Source of the DNA: Phyto melanocephala
Lineage: Eukaryota; Arthropoda; Insecta; Diptera; Rhinophoridae
Reading direction: 5' to 3'
Length of the DNA stretch: 64,000 bases
NCBI GenBank assembly: GCA_941918925.1
Contig: OW799235.1
Coordinates: forward strand, 105,851,947-105,915,946
Shown: positions 1 to 11,768 of the stretch, piece by piece
Layout of the letters: every line of letters starts with the position of its first letter
Position numbering within the stretch: position 1 is the stretch's first letter
Translations under genes and position numbers: made by a program
The notes under the pieces: generated by a model
Databases searched by the model: none
Told to the model about the DNA's origin: nothing
What the model saw: the letters and a program-made list of their open reading frames with translations, nothing else

Positions 1-450
1 TAATTCAAATTAAATTAAATTGTAACCATTTTAGGAATATTCTTTCTAAAAATTATTTCCGATATTAGCCGAGTGGAATGCATTTTCGAAATCAGCTACG
101 ATTTCATCATCAGCACTCTTTATCGGTATACTACTATGTAAATTAAAATTCCTATTTATGTTACAATTGAATGAAATTTGAATTAGTGAATCTTAGTATC
201 ATTTTTCATATTTTGTTGAATATTTAATTTCACCTATCAAATGACAATTCATAATTCAACATGTTCATATTCTTCTATATTCGTAATACATTTTCGTTAT
301 GCTTTCAATATCCATCCTTTGGCTGGAATTATTTAATTTAATTTGAATTATAAAATTTAATAAATAAACAAATGAACTTAAGCCAAAATAAAAAATGGTT
401 CACATTAAAATTTAATATATATAAATATTAATATAATATAAATATACTTA
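1..450. other. AT-rich intergenic sequence
   Basis: No convincing reading frame, RNA gene or terminal repeats were found here. It is AT-rich sequence typical of fly intergenic DNA. Confidence 0.5.
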
Positions 451-566
451 GGGCCATATTCATAAAAAATATTTTAGGTTTATTGAAGGCTTATTTGACA
501 AATTTCTCTACAATATCTGTCAAATAAGCCTTTAATAAACCTAAAATATTTTTTATGAATACGGCC
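451..566. repeat. Snap-back (near-perfect palindrome) MITE
   Basis: Two arms of about 50 bp are inverted copies: GGGCCATATTCATAAAAAAT on the left answers ATTTTTTATGAATACGGCC on the right, and both include the GGCTTATTTGACA core. A short loop of about 16 bp separates them. One diverged arm recurs alone at about 49438-49488, so this is a dispersed family and not a local hairpin. No target duplication could be fixed. Confidence 0.7.
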
Positions 567-1329
567 ATTATTTTTTTAAGTTTTAATTGTCAATTTAAAA
601 TTGTATTTAATTTTATTAACTTTTTTTAAACATCATTTCTATTTTGCTTTTAAAAGTAAAATTCATTACATTTGTAATGTTTAGTTTTGTGTTTGCTGGG
701 CAATATTATCATATCCAATACAGACGCATTTCATTTATTGAGAGTTTTGGACAGCATTGTACTAAAGAGATGATAGGATAAAAAAATAATATGAAATATG
801 AAAAAATATGTATATAAATACTCAATACTCATCAATACTCTTGTTATAAAAAATAGTGGAATGCTAAGTTTTTGTAATCGTAAAGATATGTCTGCACAAT
901 ATGATTAACGCAAAACCTACTTATTTCGTTAAAACACTTATTTTCGGTTTTTTTTATTTTAATAATTTCTTAAACCAGCTCCAATCTACCGCCAGTACTT
1001 TTTGCACTTAGCCGCCACCACGCCGTTTTTCTACCAACAGCTTGGACCTCTGCTTTGGCTAAAAAAAATTGTTCAACAAATTTTTAGTTTTTACGTTAAA
1101 TGTTTGTTAAAGTATGTCCAAACAAACACTAGAGTGTAATGCATATGTTTTATTAGTTATTAAAATTATTCAAATTACAAAAACTCTATTTATATTCTCA
1201 GACAAAGTGTATGTCATTGTTTACAAAAATAAAAAATCTTTTCAACCTTTTACAATTTACAATTTAAAAACAGCTGATTTAGTGATCTGACAGTTTTCCC
1301 ATTTTACACGTAAAAAAAGTACGGGTAAA
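567..1329. other. Intergenic sequence, no gene seen
   Basis: AT-rich, with short frames only. Nothing recognisable was found up to the hAT element that starts at 1330. Confidence 0.45.
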
Positions 1330-2223
1330 CAGCGTTGTCAACTCGGTGATTTTATCACCGTTTTTGGTGATTTTTAACATTTTGGAAGCGAAAAAATTGC
1401 GAGTTAGTGCTTGGTGATTTTTTTTTAAGTTTTTAGTGCTTTTATTTTTATTTCGGTGACACCAAATACTAAATTTGAAAATAATTTTTTTAATTGAAAA
1501 CAATTTTTGTAAGGGTAAATATCTTTAATTACCCTTACGTATTTTGTATCTTAACAAAGCTAAAAAATATTTACTCATTGTAAAATGATATTATGTTGAT
1601 AATACTTTCAGCTTATGATACTAAAACTAATAATTAAGAAGATTATAAGGATTGATAGTATACAATGTTTCTGTTATTTGAGTGTTTTGCTTGTTTATTA
1701 TTAATTGTAACTTATTTCCGATACTGGTTTGTTGATATCCTGTATGGTTTATGAGACATAAACCACCTACTTTTTGTAAAATGAAATTGTTACGAGAATT
1801 TATTTTGTAAGTAAAGATTCAAGTTGATCAAACCTTGGTGAAAATAAAAAAAGAGAAATTAATATGCAAATACTTTTCATTTTAAAATTTTTTAGAGCAC
1901 AAATTGACACCCTGATGAGGTTAATATTTGCATTGATAGTACATTTGGATGTTTTGGCCTAATAATATAAAGAACAGAATATCTTTAAACTTGTATTTCG
2001 ATTATCGATATCAATCAAAACTCCAGTCTTATTGCCATTTGTAAAATAATTTATTTTAGGGGGCAACTGGCATCTAAAAGCTTTAATTTTTTTTAAGTAA
2101 TGATTATATTAGCAAATGTAAAGTTAAATTTGTACACATTTTAAACTCAGTGCTTTTTTTTGAAAATTACGCGCTTTTTTAGGGGTTTAGGTGCTTTTTG
2201 AAATTTTAAAGTTGACAACGCTG
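1330..2223. mobile_element. Non-autonomous hAT-type element with CAGCGTTGTCAAC ends
   Basis: The element starts with CAGCGTTGTCAACT and ends with the inverted copy AGTTGACAACGCTG. The same 8 bp, CGGGTAAA, lie directly outside both ends (1322-1329 and 2224-2231). An 8-bp target duplication with CA...TG ends is the hAT superfamily signature. The 894-bp interior has no transposase frame, only AT-rich DNA with repeated GGTGATTTTT motifs near the left end that could be subterminal transposase sites. It is therefore a passenger needing a transposase supplied elsewhere. Confidence 0.82.
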
Positions 2224-2374
2224 CGGGTAAAGTCTGGTAAAAAGAGAAACACAAATTACTCTCTCTTGAACGTTCTCATTTACCCAATTTTCAACACAAG
2301 AAACGCTTTTCGGTAAAATTGGGAGCCCGCGGGTTCCCGCGCTAACGTACATCGAACAAACGTAATATGTATGT

Positions 2375-2560
2375 ATTATACCCCTTACAGAGAGTGTAAG
2401 GGTATATATACATATATAGGTTTCTCATTCCGTGTGAAATTTCAACAATATTCGTTATATAAATAAAGTAAATATTTTCTAAAAGCTTATGACTAGAAAA
2501 GTAGATTGAGCAGTGCCCGTCTGTCCGTGTGTATGTTGAAATTAGTTTTTTGAGATATGA
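2375..2560 (-). repeat. Fragment of the foldback-like family, tail end
   Basis: Diverged tail segment (TATACCC...GGGTATATAT, then a CATTCCGTGTGAAATTTC motif and a GTCTGTCCGTGTGTATG motif), the same order as in the longer copies near 3.6 kb. The head with the TTCGGC palindrome is missing. Confidence 0.55.
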
Positions 2561-2580
2561 GGAAAAAATCGAGACCACCT

Positions 2581-4735
2581 AATTTGTTTCACATAAAAGT
2601 GGATTAATAGTCCCTAATTTAAAAAAATCACCAAAAATTGCGGAAAAGTACCTTTTTGGTAGACCAAACATTTACAGTCTCACCTCGGATCAATAGTTTC
2701 TAATTTCAAAATTCTATATATTTTAATATACACGATTTAAAGTGAATAAAACTACTCATGTTTGCATAAAACTAAATATGTTTGTTCTAAAAAGTACCAA
2801 ACTGTTTTCCAAAAGTTTCCCCTTTCTACCCTGTTTTGAATGTATTTAAATTTTTACTAAATTAAATAATTCTGTATGTCTGGTGAAGTCCCTATTACAA
2901 ATTCAATGTACTAAGGAATTATACATACTTTCCCCTTTTTTAAACCTTTTTTGTCCCCTAAAAATTTTACTTAAATAACTGTCTTCATTCTATCAGGCGA
3001 TAATAATTATCAAATTATGTCCTATTAAATAATATAAGAAACTATATTAAACATTTGAGTTTTAAACAAGTAAGAGGGATATATTCGGCCTTGCCGAAAT
3101 TTATATACCCTTCACAACGTGTAGTCATGCAATAACAGTAGTTTGTGTCACCATTCATCCCATATAAAATACGTACATACATATATAAAAACATCCCATT
3201 GTAAAATTATAAATTCACGTATGTACATATGTTAAAAAAACAAAAAAAAAATAAAAAAAAATTTAACAAAAAAAATTAAAAAAAAAAATTATTATATATA
3301 TAATATATATAAAACAAAAAAAAAATAAAAAAAAATTTAAAAAAAAAATAATAATAAAAATATAAATAATATATTAAATAAAAAATAAAAAAAAATAAAT
3401 AAAAAAAATTAAAAAAAAATTGAAAAAAAAATTTTTTTGGCTCAGCTGGGATTCGATGCCACGTTTTCTCTAACCAGTATACATGTTTGTATGTATGTAT
3501 GTTGTTGTTGTAATGTTGTTTTTGTGAAAAAAAAATCTAGGTGGTCGTGGGTTTTTGCTCATATCTCAGTTGTTTATGTACCGATGTACCTTTTTATACC
3601 CTTCACACAGTGAAAAAGGGTATATATAGGTTTGTCATTCCGTGTGAAATTTCTACAATTTTCATTTCCGACCCCATAAAGTATATATTTTCTGAAAGCT
3701 TATGAATAGAGGAGTCGATTAAGCCCTGACCGTCTGTCCGTCTGTCCGTCTGACCGTCTGTCCGTGTGTATGTTGAAATCAACTTTTTGAAGCCCCCCGA
3801 CATAGGTTGGACCCGGGTAAGGTATTAAAATATCAGAAATATTCGGGAGTAGATCGGTATTGAAAATCAGAAACATCGGTACATAAACAACTGAGATATG
3901 AGCAAAAACCCACGACCACCTCGATTTTCTTTTCATAAAAACAACATTACAACAACAACATACATACATACAAACGTGTATACTGGTTAGAGAAAACGTG
4001 GCATCGAATCCCAGCTGAGGCAAAAAAATTTTTTTTTAAATTTTTTTAAAATTTTTTTTTTTAATTTTTTTTTTATTTTTTTTTTATTTTTTATTTAATA
4101 TATTATATATATTTTTATTATTATTTTTTTTTATTTTTTTTTTTTTAATTTTTTTTTTATTTTTTTTTTGTTTTATATATATTATATATGTATATAATAA
4201 TTTTTTTTTTTTTAATTTTTTTTTTAAATTTTTTTTTTTTAAATTTTTTTTTTTTAAATTTTTTTTTTATTTTTTTTTTTTGTTTTTTTTAACATACATA
4301 CGTGAATTTACTGTTATTGCATGACTACACGTTGTGAAGGGTATATAAGATTCGGCACGGCCGAATATAGCGCTTTTACTTGTTCACTGTGTGAAGGGTA
4401 TAAAAAGTGCCGAAAACCTTTTTTCGTGGATTAACTAATACAAAATAATTTTTTTCTTAGTTTTATGTGTTTGGAAGTTACATAAGGTATCAAAAAATGA
4501 AGAAAATTAAAAAAAGGCTAGACACCTGTCTACTTACTTTTTGAGTAGATTAAGATATTAAAATATTAAATTATCGATTATATTCGTTTTTACGCTTTTT
4601 TACCCCCATTAAGTACCAATTTACAAAATTCCTTTCATAGTAGATCTATAGGTCAGAAAAGGATACCACAAGTTTCATGTGTCTAGCTTTTTGCGTTTGG
4701 GTTGTGCGATGATGAAACAGTCAGTCATCAATTAT
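2581..4735 (-). mobile_element. Helentron-like repeat, reverse copy, interrupted
   Basis: 2581-3064 and 4404-4735 together match, in reverse, the element at 5001-8832: GTACTTTTTGG-type repeats, then TTTTTACCC runs, then a terminal part with GTGCGATGATGA and CAGTCAGTCA. The two parts are separated by a palindromic foldback-like insertion (3065-4403). No coding capacity was seen. The class name is inference from the element ends (see 5001-8832). Confidence 0.5.
3065..4403. mobile_element. Palindromic foldback-like element
   Basis: The left arm begins AACAAGTAAGAGGGATATAT with the TTCGGCC palindrome, and the right arm ends with the inverse (CGGCCGAATATAGCGC, then ACTTGTT at 4383). From 3595 the sequence runs back through the same modules in reverse: tail CACAGTGAAAAAGGG, a CATTCCGTGTGAAATTTC motif, a GTCTGTCCGTCTG array, a GGGATTCGATGCC motif, then long oligo-A/T blocks. 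The whole can fold into a hairpin. Residual tail sequence CACTGTGTGAAGGGTATAAA at 4384-4403 suggests an inverted copy inserted into an older forward copy. Confidence 0.65.
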
Positions 4736-5000
4736 TTTTGATTAAATTTTATTCGGAGCCTCCACCAGTAACTGCCAATATGGGAAGCCAGAATTTCCGA
4801 ATTCAACTCCTTATATAAAATTCTGCATGTGGCTGAGACTCCGGATAACTGTATCTCGGTACAGCTAACCGGGAGTGAGACGCAAAACTCTCGAAGCCAG
4901 ATGAAAAGGACGGCCTGATTGTCCTTATTCGACAACGATAATGATAATGACGCGCGAGCTCTTGACCCGACAAGAACTGAATTACAACTGCACGTTATTT
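4736..5000. other. GC-richer spacer between two opposed Helentron-like elements
   Basis: This stretch is visibly less AT-rich than its surroundings and separates the outward-facing starts of two repeat copies. A 67-codon frame on the minus strand covers most of it, but I recognise no domain. It could be a fragment of an older transposon or of a gene. Confidence 0.4.
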
Positions 5001-5730
5001 ATCTATATATATAAAAGAGTAACGTGACTGACTGACTGAATGACTAACTGATTCATCATCGCACAGCCCAAACGCAAAGAGCTAAGGACATGAAATTTGG
5101 ACAATCGGTTCCTCTCTCAATGTATAGCTCCACTAAGAAGGGATTTTCGGAAATTCGTACTTTAAGGGGGTAAAAAAGGGTAAAAACGGGTAAAATCGGT
5201 AATCTTATATCTGCTAAACTAAAAATGATACAAATTAAATTGAAAAAGTATTGAAAAATAAGCTGACAGGTATCTGGCCTTTTTTGGAATTTTCAACCCC
5301 TAAGGGGAAAAAACGGGTAAAAATTATAATTTGGTACTTTTTTGGTACCCTATATAACTTCCAAACACATAAAGCTAGGAAAAAAAGTTAAACTGTATTG
5401 AGTAATCCGTCAAAAAATATTAATAGGAATTCGGCACTTTTTTCAAATTTACATGTGTAAGGGGTAAAAATGGTCCCTTTTTTTGGTACTTTTTTTAAAA
5501 GAAACTTTTCTTATATTATTCAATGGGACTAAATTTGAGAATTATTATTTCCTAATAGAATATGGACAATTATTTAAGTGAAATTTTTGGAAATATGTTT
5601 GGGGACAAAAAAGATACCAAAAAGGGGAAAATTCCGGAAAATGTGTGTAATTCCTAATTAGACGGCCAATTTTCACAAAATTTTTAATTAGGATTTCACC
5701 AGACATAAAAATTTATGTAATTTAGTAAAA

Positions 5731-7212
5731 AACAAGTAACAGTGCTATATTCGGCCGTGCCGAATCTTTTATACCCTTCACAACGTGTAGTCATGCAATA
5801 ACAATTGTTTGTATAACCATTCATCTCATATAAAATACGTACATATGTATATACTGGTTAGAATAAATGTGGCATCGAATCCCAGCTGAGCCAAAAAAAT
5901 TTTATCTTATTTTATTTTAGATATTATTTATATTTTATTATTTTTTTTTAATTTTTTTAAAAAATTTTTTTTTAAATTTGTTTTTAATTTTTTTTTTGTA
6001 ATTTTTTTTATTATTTTTTTTTTATTTTTAATATATTTTTTTTTGTATTTTTTTTTTGGCATGTTTTTTGCATGTATTTATGTATGTATGTATGTTGTTG
6101 TTGTAATTGTGTAAAAAAACGAGGTGGTCGTGGTTTTTTGCTCATATCTCAGAAAGTTATGGGGCGATTGTGCTGAATTTCAATAGCGATTCATTCCTGG
6201 ATATTTCCAAGAGATTGATACCATATACAGATCTGAGGAACATATAGTTGCTTCTAAAAGTTGATTTCAACCAACACACGGACAGACGGACAGACGGTCA
6301 GAGCTTAATCGACTCCTCTATTCATAAGCTTTCAGAAAATATATACTTTATGGGGTCGCAAATGAAAATTGTAGAAATTACAAACGGAATGACAAAGCCA
6401 CAGGTGAAGGGTATAATGAAACACATTCCAAACAGGGTAGGAAGGGGAAGAATTGGGAAAAGAGGACCAAAAATATACTTTTTATACCCTTCACCTGTGG
6501 TGCACAAGGGTATATATAGCTTTGTCAATCCGTTTGTAATTTCTACAATTTTCATTTCCGACCCCATAAAGTATATATTTTCTGAAATCTTATGAATAGA
6601 GGAGTCGATTAAGCCCTGACCGTCTGTCCGTCTATCCGTCTGCCCGTCTGTCCGTGTGTTGGTTGAAATCAACTTTTATAAGCAACTATATGTTCCTCAG
6701 ATCTGTATATGGTATCAATCTCTTGGAAATATCCAGGAATGAATCGCTATTGAAATTCAGCACAATCGCCCCATAACTTTCTGAAATATGAGCAAAAAAC
6801 CACGACCACCTCGTTTTTTTTCACAATTACAACAACAACATACATACATACATGTACAAAACATACCAAAGAAAAAAAATTACAAAAAAAATAATTAAAT
6901 TAAGAAAAAAATAATAAAAAAAACTACAAAAAAAATTTTAAAAAAAATTTAAAAAAATTTTTCTAAAAAAATTTTTTAAAAAAATTTTAAAAAAATATAA
7001 AAAAAATAATAAAATATAAATAATATATTAAATAAAATAAAATAAAATTTTTTTGGCTCAGCTGGGATTCGATGCCACATTTATTCTAACGTTTACGTAT
7101 GCACGTATTTTATATGGGATGAATGGTGATACAAACAATTGTTATTGCATGACTATACGTTGTGAAGGGTATATAAGATTCGGCACGGCCGAATATAGCG
7201 CTGTTACTTGTT
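5731..7212. mobile_element. Palindromic foldback-like element, about 1.48 kb
   Basis: Two inverted arms of roughly 0.7 kb. The left arm starts AACAAGTAACAGTGCTATAT with the TTCGGCCGTGCCGAA palindrome, and the right arm ends with its inverse (CACGGCCGAATATAGCGC then TGTTACTTGTT). The arms meet around 6410-6484 at the tail motif CACAGGTGAAGGGTATA and its inverse. Frames at 6248-6595 (+) and 6322-6672 (-) are the same repeat read on both arms and encode nothing recognisable. It has inserted into the Helentron-like repeat. Confidence 0.68.
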
Positions 7213-8480
7213 TGCTTTTCTATGGTACTTTTTGTATTTTCTACGTTTATAAAGGTAGAATTGTAGATAAGACTTAAAATGTTATGGGTGACCAAAAAGG
7301 TACTTTTTTGAATTTTTATGGTACTTTTGGTATTTTCTACGTTTATTAAGGTGCGATTGTACAATCAAGGACTTTTGATTCCAGATAAGACTGAAAATGT
7401 TATGTGCCACCAAAAAGGTACTTTTTGAATTTTTATGGTACTTTTTGTATTTTCTACGTTTATAAAGGTAGAATTGTAAAATAAAGTACTATTGATTCCA
7501 GATAAGGCTAAAAATGTTATGGGCGACCAAAAAGGTACTTTTTTGAATTTTATGGTACTTTTGGTATTTTCTACGTTTATTAAGGTAGGATTGTACAATC
7601 AAGGACTTTTGATTTTAGGTGAGACTGAAAATGTTATGTGCAACCAAAAAGGTACTTTTTAAATTTTATGGTACTTTTGGTATTTTCTACGTTTATTAAG
7701 GTAGGATTGTACAATCAAGGACTTTTGATTTTAGGTGAGACTGAAAATGTCATGTGCGACCAGAAAGGTACTTTTTAAATTTTTATGGCACTTTTTGTAT
7801 TTTCTACGTTTAAAAAGGTGGAATTGTAAAATAAAGTACTATTGATTCCAGATAAGACTAAAAATGTTATGGGCGACCAAAAAGGTACTTTTTGGAATTT
7901 TCATGGTACTCTTTGTATTTTCTAAGTTTACGAAGGAAGGTAGGATTGTACAATCAAGGACTTTTGATTCCAGGTGAGACTAAAAATGTTATGGAAGACC
8001 AAAAATGTACTTTTTTGAATTTTCATGGTACTTTTTGTATTTTCAACGTTTGCGAAGCTAGAATTCTGAAATTAGTGACTATTGATACAAGGTGAGACTA
8101 AAAATGTTATGGGCGACCAAAAAGGTACCTTTTTGATTTTTTATAGTACTTTTTGTATTTTCAACGTTTGCGAAACAAGAATTTCGAAATTAGTGACTAT
8201 TGATACAAAGTGAGACTTAAAATGTTATGGGCGACCAAGAAGGTACTTTTTTGAATTTAAATGGGACTTTTTGTATTTTATACGTTTATAAAGCTAAAAT
8301 TGTTAAATAAAGGATTATTGATTCAAATTTAGAATTAAAATGATATTGAAGACAAAAAAACCCTTTTCGTATTTTTATTGTATTCTTTGTATAGTTACGT
8401 TTGTAAACATAGATTCTTAAAATTAGTGTTTTTTGATCCGAGGTCTAACTTCTAATATTATGGACGACCAAAATTTCTTT
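7213..8480. repeat. Tandem array of about 118-bp units
   Basis: Eleven diverged units can be followed by the motif AAAATGTTATGGGCGACCAA, at about 7277, 7391, 7510, 7627, 7743, 7858, 7981, 8100, 8219, 8337 and 8452, a spacing of roughly 114-123 bp. Each unit has a GGTACTTTTTG block, TTTTCTACGTTTATAAAGG, then TGATTCCAGATAAGACT. The last units are the most diverged. Frames within the array are not conserved, so coding is unlikely. Confidence 0.85.
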
Positions 8481-8859
8481 TTTGCTTTTGTTTTTTATAT
8501 TTTGTTTACATAGAATTCTGAATGTAGGTAATAATAAACCGAGTGGAAGTTTTAGAGAAGGAAAAAATTGTACTTTTATTATTTTTAGGGTCATTCTTGC
8601 AAATTAGGAATTTTAATTTTTGAAACTCAGTAGCATTGATCTTGCTTTTAGTTAGGAAATATATGCCCGATATATCCTTACTCCACTTTTTATTTTTCTA
8701 AGTAAATTTAATCAGAGATACAAATTTTCATAAATTGAACCAAAAATTAAAAATAGAACTTGAGTATTCAATAAGTAGTAAGAACTGCGCTATCGAAGTA
8801 GCGGGTTAAATGCTAGTTCTTTTATATATAGATAATAACAGGTGAATTTTCAGAGAAAA

Positions 8860-9060
8860 AATGAAAACAGTTATTATACCAATTGAAAAAGTGGCTAAAA
8901 CAAGAAAATGTGAAGAATTACGTCCAATAAACACTTAAAAAACATGTTAAAAAATATCAGAAAAAGTAGTAAAACACCAGCTTGAAAAGCACATTGAGAA
9001 AAATAATTTGTTATCAAAATATACTCTTAAATTATTAAAGCTCCTAATTAATTTCTGAAC
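8860..9060 (+). pseudogene. LINE reverse-transcriptase fragment
   Basis: Conceptual translation gives KTVIIPIEKVAKTRKCEELR followed by PIN and, after stops, KISEKVVKHQLEKHIEKNN. This is the fingers region of non-LTR retrotransposon reverse transcriptases (the usual P.PK...LRPIS...K..E). Stops and missing flanks show a dead remnant. Confidence 0.6.
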
Positions 9061-9312
9061 ATGCTGAGGACACCAAAAAACAAACTGTACTCTCGAAAAT
9101 TATTGCCGAGAAAAAATGACGAATCGGTTTGAAACTAACTAAGATAAAGGCACAAAAATACAAATTCTATAATTTACAAACGAAAATCGATTTTTTTAGC
9201 TTTTGGACAACAGAGAGAAATGATATGGGTATCAAAAAAACAAGACCTTTCTGTTAATGAATCTTTTACAAAGAGTATAAAGAGTGTTAAGCAAGCAGGC
9301 CGTTGCCGTTTT

Positions 9313-9767
9313 TATACCCTTCACACAAAAGTAAAAAACGGTATATATAGGTTTGTTATTCCGTGTAAAATTTCGCCACTACAAAATGGGCGACAATAAA
9401 TTTATATATGGGCCAAATCTGGTATTTTAAAATGTAACTTCTTAAACACCTCAATATTGGTATCAAATGGGCTTGACTAGTAGAATAAAGTAAATTATTA
9501 AAAAATGTAAAATCCAAGATGGCGTCTAAAACAAAATGGCGGATAAAATTTTTTAACCCCATATATATCAAATTAAAGGGCTTGACTGGTAGAATACAGT
9601 TAACAACATAAAAATTCAAAATCAATGATGGCGTCGGAAATAAGAAAAAATGGCGTATAAAATGAAATATAGGTAAAACTACGATGTGGGATTATACCTA
9701 TGTATGTACATGATGGTGAAGGGTATTATCAGATTCGGCATGGCCGAATATAGCACTTTTACTTGTT
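9313..9767 (-). repeat. Foldback-family variant with ATGGCG-rich interior
   Basis: Shares the ends of the larger family (TATACCCTTCACAC tail at the left, inverse head TTCGGCATGGCCGAA...TTTACTTGTT at the right) but has a different interior with repeated AAAATGGCGGATAAAAT and GGCTTGACTGGTAGAATACA motifs. A second, mostly 3' copy ends at about 59602. Confidence 0.6.
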
Positions 9768-10595
9768 TTTGATTATCTTTTAAATTTTAATTGCTGAACA
9801 AATTTTTTCTCTCAAAATAGCTAACGGGATATCTCTTCACTGTCTTCTTCATCCTTTAAATAGCTTAAAATTTTCATCCAGCATTTTTTCTTTTCAAGAC
9901 GTTGCCAAGTTGAATTAAAATAGCCAATAGCGTCCATTAATGGTCAAACTAATTTTTAAAAAAAGCAGCTGTCATTCATTACGATTTGGAGCAGTTGTAG
10001 GCCACAGGAGATTCAAATTTCTAAAAGAGCAAGGATTTGTTGGCTTTCCAATCGCAAGAAGTTTAACTTTAGAATTTTGGTAGTTTTTGCAGCAGCGCTT
10101 ACTAAAATAAACCTGAGCAATTATTTACGGGGATACCCCTTTTTATGAAAACGATTCGGATAACCGACAAATTTGTTCACGTTATAAGGCTTTCTCACTG
10201 TGTTCCCGCTACAGAGTAGTCAGTGTAAAAAAAATATGTTTTGTTATCCGGTGTTCACGTAAGACAGTGTTTTTGTTACCGCTAGTCAACTGTATAACAA
10301 ACTCAGGAAAATAAATATTTTGTTGAAGAAATTAAAACTAATATAGTACATACATATGTATAGAAAATTACATTTTAAAATGGTAAAAAATCAGATGATC
10401 CAATTTTGTTACTAAGGAGCCAATAATACTTCATGACTTTCAAAATTGGTTATGATATTTAAGAATATTCTGGAAAAAAAGATTTAGTTGTAAATTATTA
10501 AAGCAAGATACACTAATTATTTTATTCGATATCGACATCGTTAGATAGCATTGAAACGTAAATGGAAGTGTTTAAAAAGTTATTATAGCAGATCC
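9768..10595. other. Intergenic sequence, no gene seen
   Basis: Short frames only. No domain, terminal repeat or RNA gene was recognised. Confidence 0.4.
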
Positions 10596-11522
10596 AGGGT
10601 GGGCCAAAAGTCATAATTGGGTTTAAAAATTTTATAAATTTTTCGTTTATATATGTATGTATATACATATTTTTTTATTATAAAAAAAATAACACCTGCA
10701 GAATAATTAATGGAGAGATTCACAACTAAACAAAAAACCAGAATAAGAGAATTTAATTATTAAAAACAGCGATCAAATATTTTAATACAGAGCATATCGT
10801 CGACATTTTAGTTAGAATTTCGCCCTCTGAAGCAACAATTGTCGTCACTACTAACATGACACCGTAAAGAATTTGCCTCGAACCAGTAGACCGGACTGCG
10901 AAAAATATTGAACGTGTAGAGCAAAGTGTTAACGAAACAGAAGTTTTGCTAAGCTAAGAATAGCTTATGCTTCATTACAATACATTAAAAAAATATTTAC
11001 TGTTATTCCCATATAAGGTGCTATTGGTGAAAGAATTAAAACCCGCAGATCGTGTAGAGTGAGATCGAGAAAAGTGATGACAAATATTTTGTACGTCCTG
11101 CTCTTAAAAACAGACCTAAGATGTGTTTTTAGCAGGATAGAGTTACTGCCCACACTACCCCAGACACAATAACACTTTTATGTAAAATTTTTGGAGAGCA
11201 AATAATTTTCAGAATTTTGGAAATTAATTGGCCAGACTTGTCAGCACCCGACTATATACATATATGCGAGTATATGTAAACAAGCCTGAGACAATCATTG
11301 AACTCAAGGACAACATTGTTGTAGAAATTTGAGGGTTACAAACACAAACTTCGAAAGATGTTTTGAAAAATGCTTTTGGAAAACATCACTGTGAAGCTGA
11401 AAAGGTGTGTCATTTAGTGTAAAAAATGTTCACTTTATTAAATAAAAACAAAATATATAATGTATGTACATATATAAGTACATACATATATATAATAGAA
11501 AGATGACTTTTGTCCACGCTTT
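10596..11522 (+). mobile_element. Degenerate mariner-like (IS630/Tc1-mariner superfamily) transposon
   Basis: Terminal inverted repeats AGGGTGGGCCAAAAGTCAT and ATGACTTTTGTCCACGCTT bound about 0.93 kb. Broken translations show the family's pieces in order: MERFTTKQKTRIREFNY near the start, then PALKNRPKMCF, then QDRVTAHTTPDTITLLCKIF matching the usual QDGATAHT region with its catalytic aspartate. A LEINWPDLSAPDY segment follows, matching the NWP.RS.DLTPLDY region. Many stops and frameshifts make it inactive. Confidence 0.72.
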
Positions 11523-11768
11523 ACTTATATACAATAGTTTCATAGGAATTTGAAGGAAAAGATGGAATTTAATAATCATATTAAGCATGGTGTAATTACA
11601 TAAGGTGATAAGGAGAGCAATTTTTGGCTCTATTTTTATGTTTGGAGTTTGACAAATTTCGGAGTTGAAATAATTTTTTTAAATGTGTAGTTTGACATAA
11701 GTACTCCACCCTGATATCAAGTAGTCCGAAACACAGTAACTGACACATTGTTTTAAATAGTTTTTTTT

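Larger units (their letters stand above)
5001..8832 (+). mobile_element. Helentron-like repeat with internal tandem array, interrupted
   Basis: Starts ATCTATATATATAAAAGAG followed by GTGACTGACTGACTGA and CATCATCGCACAGCCC. It ends with a small hairpin (CGCTA, loop TCGAAG, TAGCG), then GGGTTAAATGCTAGTT and the inverted start motif TCTTTTATATATAGAT. A 3' hairpin followed by a CTAGT-like end resembles Helentron or Helitron-derived non-coding elements of insects (family knowledge), so the class is inference. It contains an approximately 118-bp tandem array (7213-8480) and a palindromic insertion (5731-7212). No Rep/helicase frame is present. A reverse copy is at 48396-49226. Confidence 0.5.

Noticed and set aside
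7213..8480. Regular repeats with spacers, superficially CRISPR-like
   Set aside because: Units are contiguous, diverged, about 118 bp long and part of a eukaryotic mobile element. No cas genes, no short identical repeats with unique spacers.
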